Below are positions 34,500 to 46,660 of a stretch of DNA of 64,000 nt, in pieces. A program made the position numbers and the translations under genes. The stretch comes from Sabellastarte sp. h YS-2021. Taxonomy: Eukaryota; Annelida; Polychaeta; Sabellida; Sabellidae. The notes below the pieces were generated by a model. The model saw nothing but the letters and a program-made list of their open reading frames with translations. It ran no database searches and was not told the origin of the DNA. Positions within the stretch are counted from its first letter, which is position 1. Every line of letters starts with the position of its first letter. The stretch spans positions 22,854,189 to 22,918,188 of the forward strand of contig OZ024931.1 of the NCBI GenBank assembly GCA_964017235.1, written 5' to 3'.

Positions 34500-36927
34500 T
34501 ATAAACCATTTGCCGTTTTGTTTATTTCAAAATGGCTGAGGTGTCAGAAGACGGAATTTCTTCATTTAGATGGATTTATCTGAAGAATTGTTTTGTATCT
34601 TCATCTTTTCCTGGCTTTTTATTTTAGGTAGGTTTCACAGCGAAGGTTTTTCTTCAGATATTCAAGTAACAGTTCTGCTTTCTCTTCTGAGGTTAATATA
34701 GTAGATTCTGTGCTTGAGATGACAAGAAATGACCCTTTCCATGCTGATTTTACAGTATATTCACGCTTTTGGAGATTACTGGGCGTGGTTTCTTCATCTT
34801 CAGATCTCTGCATTTTATTTTAACAGAGTTAGAATATATTTTTGTTTGGAGAGTGCTTCAAAATCTGTTTAGTTCTGCTACCTCAATGAGGCAGTTACAG
34901 CAGAAACAGCCATTATCAGTGACCAGGAGGTGAAAAGAACGATCCAGGAATGCTGAGGTTTTTACAGAAGAAATAGCCATCACCACTGACCAGTAGATGC
35001 TTGAGATTCACGTCTTTATTAAGGAATATTTGCAGTGAGAGTGCTTCTAAAGACTATTTTGGTTAGGTTCTGCTACCTCACTGAGGCAAGTACAGCAGTA
35101 ACGACCATTAATAGTGACCAGGAGATTGGAAAGAACGACGCCAGGAAGGCTGAGGCAGCTACAGAATACTTTGATTTGATCAGTGTCCAGCGGGGTTCCG
35201 TAGCCGGGTATGGCTACGGGAACGGCAGTGCATTCACATTCTTCTTGGGGTGGTGAGCTATTTCCAGGAATGGCAGTTCATCCAAGTTTTATGGTTAATT
35301 CTGTTACCTCGATGAGGGAAATGCAGCAGAAATGGCCACTAACAGGAACCACCAGCTGGTCAGTGGTAAGAAGGTGAATGGTTCCGGGGCCGGCACCGTG
35401 ACGGCAATGTAACGGTTCCGGGGCCGGCACCGTGTCGGCAATGTAACTACCACAGAGGAAACAGTTTCCATCACTGGATGTTGGGTTCCTCAGATAGCCA
35501 TGGACGGTTCAATAACTACGATGCTGTGAGGGGATCAATCACCATGTATTCAGGTAGCCTTCACGGACTGTGTGGTTGTTTGATTCCTGTGTTACTGTCC
35601 TCAAAATAATTTTCTTGGAGATGGTTTCACGAATCTTGAGTTGTCGTACATTGTCGAAGATCTTCAGTGAGAAGGCTTCAGGGAATCTACACTGTTTAGC
35701 TGGTGGTGATGCGTTTCCAGAATGATCAACGCGTACAGGGGTCCAGTAGTTCGGCTCCTGTTTGGTGTCATCTCATGTTTGTGCAAAAGATGAAATTGTC
35801 TATAGCCAATCAAAAGCTTTTTACCCATTATCCACAATGGGTTTGCAGCAAACCATTCAGACAGGAAGTGACCTTTTGTATGGTGAAGATTGTGTTAAGC
35901 TCAGTATATCACAAATTTCCCAGTTAAAAAGCTGTTTTATTTCTTGGATAAATAATAGCTTATGTGACAAATTCTCTTTGATGGATGGATATTTTCCTTC
36001 TTCTCAGTATCACGGACGCATTTCTTCTGTCTTCACGGGTACCTACTTCAGCATGGGAGTCACTTCGTCGGTTCACGATGGATGAAAACGACCTCAACTC
36101 TAGCCAGTATGTGAGGAAAATGGCTAGTAATAGATGGAATATTTGCTTCTTCCCAGTTTATTGGGGTTACCATAGTCGAAGTCGAGTAGTCTTTCTATGC
36201 AATAATGGAAGTAGACGATCTCGGCTTTCACCACATCCTGAATGGCAGTTTTGCAGTGCATTGTCACACCACTGTCCACAGTACTTAGTTATGGCCGTTT
36301 CCTCCCTTCCAGTCTTCATAGCAGCTTTTTTGATTTGGTGGTAGTCCAGCTTTATGTGCAGGTTTCATCACAGAAGTTACGCAGCATTGGCCACGGTTAG
36401 TGTGTGGATGGGTGACCGTTTCTCCATTTCCTTCATTTTCATCATATATATGGAGCTTCTGGTTATTCCAAGTCCATCACAGTAGATTATCTGGGTGTAC
36501 TGGGAATAGGTAGTCATGTTTGGAGATTAGCTGTCAAAGTAAGTACCTCAACACAGGAGTTCGTCTTGCTGCTTTACAGATTCAATATACATAAGGGTGT
36601 TATGTCCTTAATGTAAAGAAGGGGATACCCTATTGATAAATTGCGAATCTACGAACATGTTGCTGATTATTCTTATGAGCCTATTCTGTAATTCTAGAAT
36701 AGTCATAATGGGTAGTTTACACACGATAGAACCCATTGGAAGTATATTTAATCTCTATACATTCGATTTCCTTGTTTAGAGATTTTGAAAAGGCATTTAA
36801 CTTGGTGGACTGTCCAAAATAATGTCATTATATTGTCTTCCTTGCATACATAAGAATGTAATTTCAAATGTTGTCTTCTTTCATTCAGGCAAGGTTGGCA
36901 TTCAATTCCAGGATTCCCATAGTTTAC
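34500..36927. other. Interior of the DIRS-type element, weakly repetitive
   Basis: No gene recognised. Between 34860 and 35400 a ~200-bp unit recurs three times in diverged form ('ctacctcaatgaggcagtta', 'ctacctcactgaggcaagta', 'gttacctcgatgagggaaat', each followed by 'cagcag' and 'accaggag'-like words). A 'ggttccggggccggcaccgtg' pair lies at 35385-35435. Small frames up to ~119 codons near 35.7-36.3 kb have no recognisable protein. Confidence 0.35.
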
Positions 36928-37700
36928 ATTTTTTTTTTTTTTTTTTTTTTTTTCCTCCCCCAATAACATAAGTTTATTTACCCTTTTTTGACAGTAGTGC
37001 AAGGAACCTTGGGAGGGCGAGGGTAGCAAACCTGTCAAGGCCTGTTTCCAGTGCCAGTTTCATACACAGTATGAAATACAATTTCTTTATCATTTATATA
37101 TTAAATATATTAATAGTTCACCTGTTACATATATTTGGTTACATAGATTTACAAATTCTTTCTTTATAAATTCTTAACATTGTTTTTTTACATAGATCTT
37201 CATATGTGAGACTGAAGGTATTACAATACAGTATAATGTACTCTTTAATGATGTGATTTAGGTTAATAGTACTGTAACATATATTTTCAAAACTACATTT
37301 TACCCAGGTGGAATAAATAGCATACATGACCATTACAATGACGATATTTTTTATTTCATTTTGAATGGAAATATTCTGTAGACCTAAAATGATATGCTTC
37401 AGTTTGATATCTATCTGTAATATTCCACTCAGCTGAAGCCATAAGTTCTTAATCCTAGTGCATTCATAGAGCAAATGTGGTATATTTTCGGTTTCTTTAC
37501 AGTAATCACAATATCTGGATTTTGTTTTGTTCCATTTAGAAATCAGTTTCCCACAGGGAAGTATATTATGAAAGATTTTGAATTTAAATTCTGAGTATTT
37601 TCTGTACTTGATAGAGTTTGTAATATTTTTGTATATGTTTGTCCATATGGTTCTGTGTATTGCTTGCATTATTCAGTTCTATGAACGATTGAATATGCTT
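36928..37700 (-). mobile_element. LINE, 5'-truncated, with poly(A) tail
   Basis: A minus-strand frame (37139-37669, 176 codons) matches the C-terminal end of a non-LTR retrotransposon polyprotein: FKIFHNILPCGKLISKWNK and the cysteine motif CDYCKETENIPHLLYEC followed by LW. That spacing (CxxC...H...C...W) is the usual post-reverse-transcriptase motif of L1-like LINEs. The 3' side ends at a run of about 26 T on the + strand (from 36928), i.e. a poly(A) tail. The reverse transcriptase core is missing, as expected of a truncated insertion. It lies inside the 34300-44495 element. Confidence 0.75.
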
Positions 37701-39173
37701 CTTTTAAAGGCATTTGGAACTCATTGGAAGTATCCAAATCTTTAGACATGCAAATTCCTTGTTAGGAGACCATGAAAAGGCTTTTGACTTGGATAAATGG
37801 GTAGTTGGTAATGTGTGTATAAGATTATCATCATCATAATTACATTGTATATATGTTATGGAATGAAGCAACAAAGTGGCTGGTTTCAGATAAGTCACTG
37901 TTGTATGTGTTCTCATTGGTGCGGAGGTTTATGTCCTGGGGCAATTCCATACCAATTTTCCTGAAATGTTGCCAATGTAAGACTGTTTATCCATCATGAC
38001 ATTACTCAAGCACCAAATAGTGTGTTGACAATGGTCCAAAAGCATAGGATTTTATGATGGAACTTACATTTATGTCATGGTAAACAGCAAGTTACCTCTG
38101 TATGTCCCATCTCAATGCAGTTTATATAGTGGTGAATATTTCCTGGGGAATATTGACATTTATGATTGCTTTTTAGCTATCATCCTCAAGTTGCTTCACT
38201 GAAAGACTTTATGGAATGATAGTGATAGCAGGAGTGAATGGCTGTGAATGGTCAGTGTTGGGTTGTGTTACAATCATTCCACAAAACCTTCTCTGTTCCT
38301 TACTCCTTGGAAAATCTCATCAAGCAAGCTTACAGTCTGAGAGTTTTCACCAGATCCATTAATTTCTTATTCTTTATGTATGGTATCTGGCCATATTTCA
38401 GACTTAGTTTGGAACTCTCATTTTCAATGGCAGACAGAGTTCTAGCATATTTGTGAATATAAGTCTTATCTATTACTTTAGGGAGACTTATTGAATTGGG
38501 TTTTGGTGCCCAGGGGTTGCTGGCTCCTTATACCTATCCTTGAAAAGTCCGTTCAGTCAGATTTTTCCATCAGATTCCACATAATTCTAAGCCTAATATG
38601 TGTAATCTTGGCAAGAGGTTTCCATGTTTTTTACTTATTTCTCATGTAATTCAGTATTTTACCTACTGAAATACATTTTCTTTTTATGTTTTTCAATGAT
38701 TTTGCAATTGAATTCTGGTGTTGAGGTTTAGAGTCTGCCTAGTAGAGATTAAGCTCTATAAAATACAAATTCTGATAGTGGAATCATAAGCTTCAGACTG
38801 GGATATTTCTTGTTTTGCTGTTGAAAACAGATTATTTCTCAGTGTTTTTACTTCTCGGCCTTATTTTGTGGTGAAGGAGAAGTTAAGTATTTATGTACAG
38901 AAGTTAAGAAATTGGAATCTATTTAAACTTTCTTAACTTGGATGATTACAGATAAACCATCTCATGGATCATCTTATAAGTTTAAGAATCATTAGAATAT
39001 CTTCTTAGATTGTTCTTAATGTATTAGATACATTTTCTGGAAACTAGTGCTTGGTTTCAGTCTTTGAAGTTTTAAACTTTGTCAAAGGCTTTTGCCAAGG
39101 ATGTATACTTTTATTATGAGAGATTGGGAGTATACATTCACAAAGGGGCTACATTTGTTGTGTCACAAGCATT
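37701..39173. other. Interior of the DIRS-type element with LINE-like traces
   Basis: Possible traces of a very decayed + strand LINE: a DHEKAFDL-like reading near 37765, paralleled by DFEKAFNLVD near 36778, and a QGC-containing reading near 39090. The LINE 3' signature 'gagattaagctctataaaat' appears at 38740-38760. Nothing here is intact. Confidence 0.35.
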
Positions 39174-40780
39174 TATGCTGAGTGGCATATAGGGATCGCT
39201 TTGTCATCCAATTTTGTGGCGTCGGCGTTGTCTGTCGGCGTCACACTTTGTATTCCGGACAGTATCTCAAAAATGGCTTGTCAGATTTAATTCAAAGTTG
39301 GTATGTGGATGTAACTGGTCCTGGGGGTGTGCTGTATAGTTTTGTGACCTTAAACTCCCACTAGTAAAATACTTAAACTCAATTTAATTTTTTTCGTTTC
39401 CGGACAATATCTCAAAAATGGCTTAATGGATTCAATTCAAATTTGGCATGTGGTTGTAACTAATTTTGAAGGTGTGCCCTATTTTAAGGTGACCTTAAAC
39501 TCCCTTATATAAAAAATTTATGTCCAGTTTACGTTTTTCTTTCTCCATGGAGTATACTGAAAGTAACTTCAAAAATTTCATTCAACTTTTGGAATTATAT
39601 ATAACTGGCCATAGGTAAGTGCCACACAATAAGGTGACCTTAAACTCCCATTAATAACAGAATTATTTCACTTTAAGTTTGCTAACTTTTGAACAATATT
39701 TCAAATATTGTGCAATTCTAGGCGTTTCAGTTGTGGATGTAACAAACCTTGAACAGAACTTTCAAGAAAAGATTACCTTAAACTCGCTAACATACAGCAG
39801 TGCAAACAAACTTTGAGTTTAAGGTTGGGGCAATATTTTTGGTGTTTAGAAGATATTTTATATGCTAATTAGGACTTTTTACATCGATATTCATCATCGA
39901 TATTCATCAACTTATGAGTTTAAGGTTGTAACAGTTTGGTGTCACTCAGCTGTGATGGATCACCTATAGGACCAGCATCATCATCACACTTTGTTTCTGG
40001 AAAATATGTCAAAAATTGCAAGTAGGATGAAATTCAAATTTGGCATGTGGTGTTGTCGGTCATCGACATGTACCCTATTTTAAAATGACCTTAAACTCAC
40101 ATTTATAACACATTTATATTGAATTTTACTTTTGCGATTTGTGGGCAATAGCTTAAAGATGGCTTCACAGATTCAAAACAAATTTGGTACGTGGATGTAA
40201 CTGGTCAAGGTGTGGCCCACTTTAAGGTGACCTTAAACTCCTAGTGATAATATAACTATATTGAATTTAAGTTTTTCAATTTCTGGAGAGTATTTCAATT
40301 CTGCATGACAGATTTAATTTAAATTTGGTATGTTGATGTATCTAGTCCTGAAGGTGTGCCCTATTTTAAGGTGACCTTAATCTCCGATGTGTAAAAGAAT
40401 GTTACTGAGCTCATCTTTTTCTATGATTCCACAAAGTATACCAAAATGGCATGACATATTTGATCTATATTTTACAGGTACATGTAACTGATGTTGCAGA
40501 AATGCCCTGAGACTACATTGAGGTGACCTTTAACTCTCAGTAATGGCATAATTATAATTACTTTTCTTTTAAAATTTTGGATAATATCTTAAATTATGTG
40601 CAATAGATTTTAAGCACATTTAAATTTTGGCTATATGTAACCTTGAACAGAGTCTACATGGTTAACATGACCTTAAACTCTTAACATTTGCATTGACTTA
40701 CATTCAGTTTAAGGTTAGGACAAATTTCTGTGATGTTTTGGCAATATTAAAGTGATAGTTTAGAGTTTTTCATTTAAATT
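39174..40780 (+). mobile_element. Hairpin-headed element with ~145-bp core
   Basis: Head hairpin TATGC-tgagtg-GCATA (39174-39189), then 'ggcgtcggcgttgtctgtcg'. Core units carry 'ctcaaaaatggctt', 'aaatttggcatgtgg' and 'ggtgaccttaaactcc', repeating to about 40690. A second head-like segment near 39955 suggests two copies in tandem. The right end was not found. Confidence 0.6.
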
Positions 40781-40887
40781 AAACATGTACATGTGTCTAG
40801 ACCAAAACAGGATCTTTATTGTAATGTTACCATAAAAACCTGAAAGTTAAAAAAGTAAGTTTAAAGTTACAACTTATTTTAATTATT

Positions 40888-43020
40888 ATATCCATCCTGC
40901 TGGACATGGATATTATTTTTATTTTCCATCTGAATCACCCTTCATTGCTGCTCATTTACAGGTACAATATTTTATGTGTCTCAGCTAAATTTGGTGTGGA
41001 AGTTTAATGGCATGAGAGTTTGTGTGTGATTGCTTTCTTGGCAATATCTGGCAACAAGTGTTGCCGTGGCTACACTTTTTCATGTTTCTTGGGCTTTAAT
41101 ATATTTTGGGGAGTTCTTAGCATTCCAAACCCCTCCATGGATTGGATCTGATTAGTTTTATAATGATAACTGGCAACAGGTGTTGCCATGGCAACACTTA
41201 TTTCTGTTTCTTGGACTTATAAATATTTTATGGGGCCACGGTGGCAGAGTGGTAACACTCTCGCCCGCCACCTCTGAGGCCGGGGTTCGATCCTCGGCAC
41301 GGCCTCAAGTGGGAAAGCTGGTAGTTGCTTGCTGTTGGTCAGCAGTTTACAGTACAGAACCCTAACGAACTGTATGTACTGGTTTCCTCTGCCCTTCCAA
41401 CTACCCGTCGTGATATGACTTGTACAGTGTTGAAAGCGATGTAAAAACCCCAAATAAATAAATATAAATATTTTATGGGTTCTTTGCTTTCCATACCCGC
41501 ACAGACTGGAGCGGATTAGTTTTTCGGCAACACCTGGCAACAAGTGTTGCCATGGCAACACTTTTTTATGTTTCTTGGGCTTAAAACTTTTTCTCGGGTA
41601 TCTTTGCCTTCCAAATCCTTGCATTGATTTTAGCTGATTAGTTTTTCGGCAACACCTGGTAATGGCAACACTTTTTTCTGTTTCTTGGGCTTATAAATAT
41701 TTTATGGGTTCTTTGCTTTCCATACCCCTGCACAGACTGGGGCGGATAAGTTTTTCAGCAAACCTGGCAACAAGTGTTGCCATGGCAACACTTTTTGGGG
41801 TTTCTTGGACTTGTAAATATTTTTATGAGTTCTTTGCTTTCCATATGCCTGCACAGACTGCAGCTGATTAGCTTTTCGGTAACACCTGGCAACAAGTGTT
41901 GCCAAGGCAACACTTTTTTTCTTTTTTTTGACTTGCAAATATTTTTATGGGTTCTTTGCTTTTCATACCCCTGCACAGACTGGAACTGATTAGTTTTTCG
42001 GCAAACCTGGCAACAAGTGTTGCCATGGCAACACTTTTTTATGTTTCTTGGACTTGTAAATATTTTTATGGGTTCTTTGCTTTCCATACCCCTGCACAGA
42101 CTGCAGCTGATTAGTTTTTCGGCAACACCTGGCAACAAGTGTTGCCAAGGCAACACTTTTTTTCTTTTTTTTGACTTGCAAATATTTTTATGGGTTCTTT
42201 GCTTTTCATACCCCTGCACAGACTGGAACTGATTAGTTTTTCGGCAAACCTGGCAACAAGTGTTGCCATGGCAACACTTTTTTATGTTTCTTGGACTTGT
42301 AAATATTTTTATGGGTTCTTTGCTTTCCATACCCCTGCACAGACTGCAGCTGATTAGTTTTTCGGCAACACCTGGCAACAAGTGTTGCCAAGGCAACACT
42401 TTTTTTCTTTTTTTTGACTTGCAAATATTTTTATGGGTTCTTTGCTTTTCATACCCCTGCACAGACTGGAACTGATTAGTTTTTCGGCAAACCTGGCAAC
42501 AAGTGTTGCCATGGCAACACTTTTTTATGTTTCTTGGACTTGTAAATATTTTTATGGGTTCTTTGCTTTTCATACCCCTGCACAGACTGGAACTGATTAG
42601 TTTTTCGGCAAACCTGGCAACAAGTGTTGCCATGGCAACACTTTTTCATGTTTCTTGGACTTGTAAATATTTTTATGGGTTCTTTGCTTTCCATACCCCT
42701 GCACAGACTGCAGCTGATTAGTTTTTCGGCAACACCTGGTAACAAGTGTTGCCATGGCAACACTTTTTTCTGTTTCTTGGGCTTATAAATATTTTATGGG
42801 TTCTTTGCTTTCCATACCCCTGCACAGACTGGGGCGGATTAGTTTTTCAGCAAACCTGGCAACAAGTGTTACCATGGCAACACTTTTTTTCTGTTTCTTT
42901 GACTTTTATTCCTGTGGATTTTTTGCATTCCAAACCCCTGCATGAATAGGAGCTGGTTAGCTTCTTCAGCAATATCAGGCAGCTAGTGTTGCCATGGAAA
43001 CAGTTTTTTTCTGTTTCTCC
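40888..43020 (+). mobile_element. Hairpin-headed element with 121-bp core rich in RFX-type X-boxes
   Basis: Head hairpin ATATCCAT / ATGGATAT (40888-40913). The core at about 41040-43010 has some 15 units of about 121 bp, each with 'ctggcaacaagtgttgcc', 'tgggttctttgctttccata' and 'cccctgcacagactg'. Between 41.9 and 42.6 kb units alternate, giving a 243-bp higher-order repeat with near-identical copies. Eight units contain the perfect palindrome GTTGCCATGGCAAC and three have GTTGCCAAGGCAAC, both exact fits to the RFX X-box consensus. A SINE interrupts the array at 41235-41462. Long antisense frames here come from the repeat. Confidence 0.75.
41235..41462 (+). mobile_element. tRNA-derived SINE (family B), young copy with target duplication
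   Basis: The head 'ggccacggtggcagagtggt' and B-box 'ggggttcgatcctcggcac' are well preserved and end in an 'aaataaataaa' tail. Flanking direct repeats 'tataaatattttatggg' (41218-41234 and 41463-41479) are a 17-bp target duplication, so LINE machinery inserted it into a pre-existing array unit. The tRNA-like head lacks a proper cloverleaf, so I do not call a tRNA gene. Confidence 0.85.
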
Positions 43021-43730
43021 GTTATGCATATAAAAAGTCCTGAAGAAACCTGTATGGTAAATTGACCTAACACTCCACAAGATTTGACAATGCTTGTTTG
43101 CTGTCCCACAAAATGGTGGACAAATAGCTGTCCTACTTTCCTCAATGAAGAGACGAGGCAGACAAGACATCACCCATCTTGTACAATGCATTTACATGTA
43201 TTATGACTAGCTGAGCATGGTTTACTAGTGGATTATCAGTGCAGAATTGATAGACAATGATCTTGCTTGTTTGCTCTCCCACAAAATGGCGGACAAATAT
43301 AAGCCCTTCTTTCCTCTATGAAGAGAGGAGTTAAACAAATAGAAGTCCTTCTTTGCTCCATGAAGAGGGGAAGCAGACAAGACAGGACATCTTGCACAAT
43401 GCATTAATTAGTATGGTCATATGACTAGCAGTTTAAGTTATATTTTTCCACAAGGTGGGGCTTCACCATGACTCAGTCCTTCTGAAAGATGGTCTGGATT
43501 TGCAAAAATGCTGCACGTCAACTATTTTTGTCTACCTGGCATAAGTTATGTCCTTTCGAATTTCATCCGCTTCAGTCTTTAACCAAAGCTGGTGACACAG
43601 TACAATTCTATTGAATTCTTGTTGGGTTGTAATTTCAGCCCAACATGTTGTGTAATTGTTAAGTAGCTACAGTCATAATGGCTACTTTATCTCCGACTAC
43701 TTCATTATAGCCCACAACTCCTCAGAAGGA
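43021..43730. other. Interior of the DIRS-type element, two diverged repeats
   Basis: 'cccacaaaatggtggacaaata' near 43103 and 'cccacaaaatggcggacaaata' near 43279 mark two diverged copies of a ~175-bp segment ('ctatgaagagaggag', 'gaggcagacaagac'). No gene recognised. Confidence 0.45.
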
Positions 43731-43734
43731 TTGG

Positions 43735-44130
43735 AACTTAGTTTCTGGCAAATCATTACTTAGTTACTTTTGTCCAGTTAACTAAGATAGTTGATTCACT
43801 TAGTCTTGTACTTTTCCTCACAAGAATGTTTGGTATTAGTACTTGGGTTTTAGATTTAGGATTAGTTTCTGACAAATTATAACTTACATAGGTTATCTTT
43901 TGTTTAGTTAACTAAGATGACTTTGATATCACTTAGTCTGATACTTTTCTCACTAGAAGGTTTTGTATTAGTACTGTGACTTTGGATGGAAATTTTTTTC
44001 TGACAAGTTATAACTTATATAGGTTATACTTTGTTTAGTTAACTAAGATGTTTATGTATCATTTAGTCTAGTACTTTTTATCCTATACAATTATTTTGGA
44101 TATTGGTACTTTGGCTTATTGGTTTCGGCC
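43735..44130 (+). repeat. Three-unit tandem repeat (~130 bp)
   Basis: Units share 'tagtttctgacaaatta', 'gtttagttaactaagatg', 'cacttagtctgatactttt' and 'tattagtact'. It lies just inside the internal complementary region of the 34300-44495 DIRS-type element and may belong to it. Confidence 0.65.
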
Positions 44131-44495
44131 TACTCTTGGTGTGTCAAAAATTTAAACCCACCACCAGTATGGTTGTAATCAAGCACTAGTGAGGATAAGG
44201 TAAGGGTATTTTACGCAATAAAATGTAAAAATTTTATTGTAAGTTAAATACTTACCTTATCCTCACTAGATTCGGATTCCCGCCCGTCCATCCCCACATA
44301 TAAATTTTTGATTTGGTACTCCCAAATTAAAATATGAACTATAAACGGGAACACATGCGCAGGGTAATAACAAAAATATTTCTTTTAAAATATTCGAGTT
44401 GGTCGTGGATGTTTGCTCTCGCCAACACATAGCACTAGTGAGGATAAGGTAAGTATTTAACTTACAAAAAGTTAAATTACAATAAAATTTTTACA

Positions 44496-46274
44496 ATTTG
44501 TTAAAAAGATCTTAGGTGCTCTGAAAGCAATGCATATTAAATTTAGAATACAAATAGATTTCCCATTCATAAAAAGACACAGACTGTATGTATAAATAGT
44601 GCTGCAAGTTGTTATCATGTCGATAGCCATCCATTTAAATAAATAATATGGAAGTACTATAAATAGCACATGGAGTAAAAAAAATATGAATTTTGCAACA
44701 GTTCACAGCTGGCGCTTCAACTTATGACTGAGTGAAAAGAAGCAAAAGTCCCAGCAAAAGTTAGCAGTGTAGTCAAATGGCGTGATGTCAAAGACATCTC
44801 AGATTTAATAATGATGGCTGAAATTTCTAAGTGAAATAAGGAAGTTTTGTGAGTGGGGGTATGACATCTGTTACTTTAAATGCTGTTTAGCAGAACAGTA
44901 AATGTATCATGCGTAGAAACAAAGAGTTTTTGGTGAGACATATGTTATGGGTACATTTTCTGATTTGAGTTTGCTTGTGAAGGTCATCCATGATTGTTTC
45001 TTCCTAAGTGACACGTGGCCTCCCACAGGGAAACGGTAGGTGTCTCATGCATTCTGACTCCTGTGGTTTAAATAATTGAACTCGGGATTTTGGCTTACTC
45101 ACGCAAATGGTTAATTGAAGTGAGCTATGAATATTGTTCTGTTTGCAGCACTTATTTTGAAACTATTACCTATTGAAATTGTTTTGAAGATACTTTTCTC
45201 TCAAAGGATCATAGATCCTATTCAGTTCAAAGTTTGATTATTTGCTTATTTCCACTGAAGTACAGTATAGAAACATTAATTATAGAACACAGCTAAATAC
45301 ATGTATGTGTAACTTCAGAAGATCAGAAAAAAAACCTTTAACATAATGGTGGCTTCAAGATAACATAATAAGTTGGATATGTAGCTTTTGCTGTTCGTTT
45401 AATTGTCCAAAACTAGTTGATGGTTTTTAAAACAACTTGATAGCCAGTTACAATCAGTGTCTAAAAGTACTCAGAGAGCACAAAACCTCCTCCAGGACCC
45501 AATACCTCCAACATTCGCAATGATAAAAAGTCTGTCAAACAAACAAAAAATTCTTGGATCCAGATAGTAAAATTCTTCAAAAACTAATTCTTGTACAAAA
45601 TTGAATCTGATAGGTTGAGAGGAAAAATCTTTGGATTAATAACTCCACTTAATAGTCTGCTTAATGTACCACCCTTATGAAAGTGTAATTTAAAAGCAGA
45701 TTTAAACATAGTTTAACCCTTACTTTATTAGAGTAGTAATAACCCATTACTGGTTGAACATTATGCAAAATTATAGTCAGATTGACAATTTAGAACCATT
45801 CAGGCTTTGCCTTTGTGGTACTAAACGACCAGTCGACTATAATTCTGCAAAGTGTCTGGCCAGTGATGGATTATAACAAAAATAAAGCAGGAGAATATAA
45901 TTATGTATTTAAGCAAAAATAAAACAGTATGGTATTTCATGTAAAACCTAGCATGTCAAGATCCTTAACAAGATTAATTCATGGAAATCTTGAAAGCAGT
46001 TGTGTATTTTATACACTGATAAGCAACAAATAGGCTAAGCTTGAAAGTTTATCACAGGTTCTTAGTTTAATGACACATAACACCAATTATCAGATAAACA
46101 AGTGTTTCATGTACAACCTTGATATTAAGTTTTATAGAACAAAGAACAGTTAAGTTGTGCTTGCTAGTCAATTTTCATTTAACAATAATTTGCCCAAAAT
46201 CCTCAACTGTACAAGTGACTTGTCATTGAGAATTAGGAGCAGTTGGATGGTATTTCAACATATCTCGTAGTTTT
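44496..46274. other. RUFY intron, nothing recognised
   Basis: AT-rich intron. No gene, RNA or named repeat could be supported. Confidence 0.35.
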
Positions 46275-46660
46275 TAGGCAGGTTGCATGTAACCAACCCG
46301 CCTATTAGATTCATATGTCTGACGTCCATCTGTCCGTCAACATTTTCATTTCCGGATTCTCACTCGAAAACGCTTTGTCCAATCAAATTTAAACTTAGCA
46401 GGGAGATAGATCACCATCATAGCTAAGTTGCTTTCGAAATTGGTGTAATTCCATTTGTTCGTTTGTCCATTTATAGCATAGATACAATTATGTAACCTAG
46501 ATTACAAGTTTTACATTTCTTAGCACGCCTAACACATTTACCTTAACTGGGTGACCTAGCATTTCTTTCCTTGTTTCTAAATTTAATTACAGCAGTCGCT
46601 AACCTTATTGCTGCCTGTGCAACCCGCCTTTTGGGGCATCTTTGACCCTCTTGTTTGTTG
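46275..46660 (+). mobile_element. Hairpin-ended element, short
   Basis: Left hairpin TAGGCAGGTTG / CAACCCGCCTA (46275-46304, ten pairs and one mismatch), then 'tctgacgtccatctgtccg'. At 46620 the sequence AACCCGCCT repeats the right arm and so complements the left arm, followed by a weak GGGG/CCC hairpin and 'ctcttgtttgttgtaa', matching other right ends. The short interior has no clear array. Confidence 0.6.

Larger units (their letters stand above)
34300..44495 (+). mobile_element. 10.2-kb DIRS-type element with no DIRS coding region (fossil)
   Basis: The left terminus (34300-34470) and right terminus (44260-44495) are long inverted copies, sharing 'gcgagagcaaacatccacga' and 'aactcgaatattttaaaaga'. 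Just inside the right end lies the internal complementary region (about 44180-44275), whose two halves are the reverse complements of the two termini, as in DIRS elements. No reverse transcriptase, RNase H or recombinase of DIRS type is recognisable inside. The interior holds a LINE tail, a SINE and two hairpin elements. Either it is a large non-autonomous derivative or its coding region has been lost or replaced. I call it broken or non-coding; the well-matched ends argue against great age. Confidence 0.7.

Noticed and set aside
35700-36344. Overlapping frames of 74-119 codons
   Set aside because: Three overlapping frames in one place, none with a recognisable motif, splice context or repeat in the window.
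41235-41310. A tRNA gene
   Set aside because: A- and B-boxes are present but the arms do not fold properly, the sequence continues into a SINE body, and target duplications flank it. The same applies at 8605, 17372, 23915 and 47283.
41755-42763. Long minus-strand open frames of up to about 290 codons
   Set aside because: They lie wholly in the 121-bp tandem array, repeat with it (KVLPWQHLLPG again and again) and exist on both strands. They are by-products of repeat length, not genes.
34300-44495. Two unrelated solo DIRS ends
   Set aside because: Not excluded, but the internal complementary region at the right end matches both this left end and this right end, so a single element is simpler.
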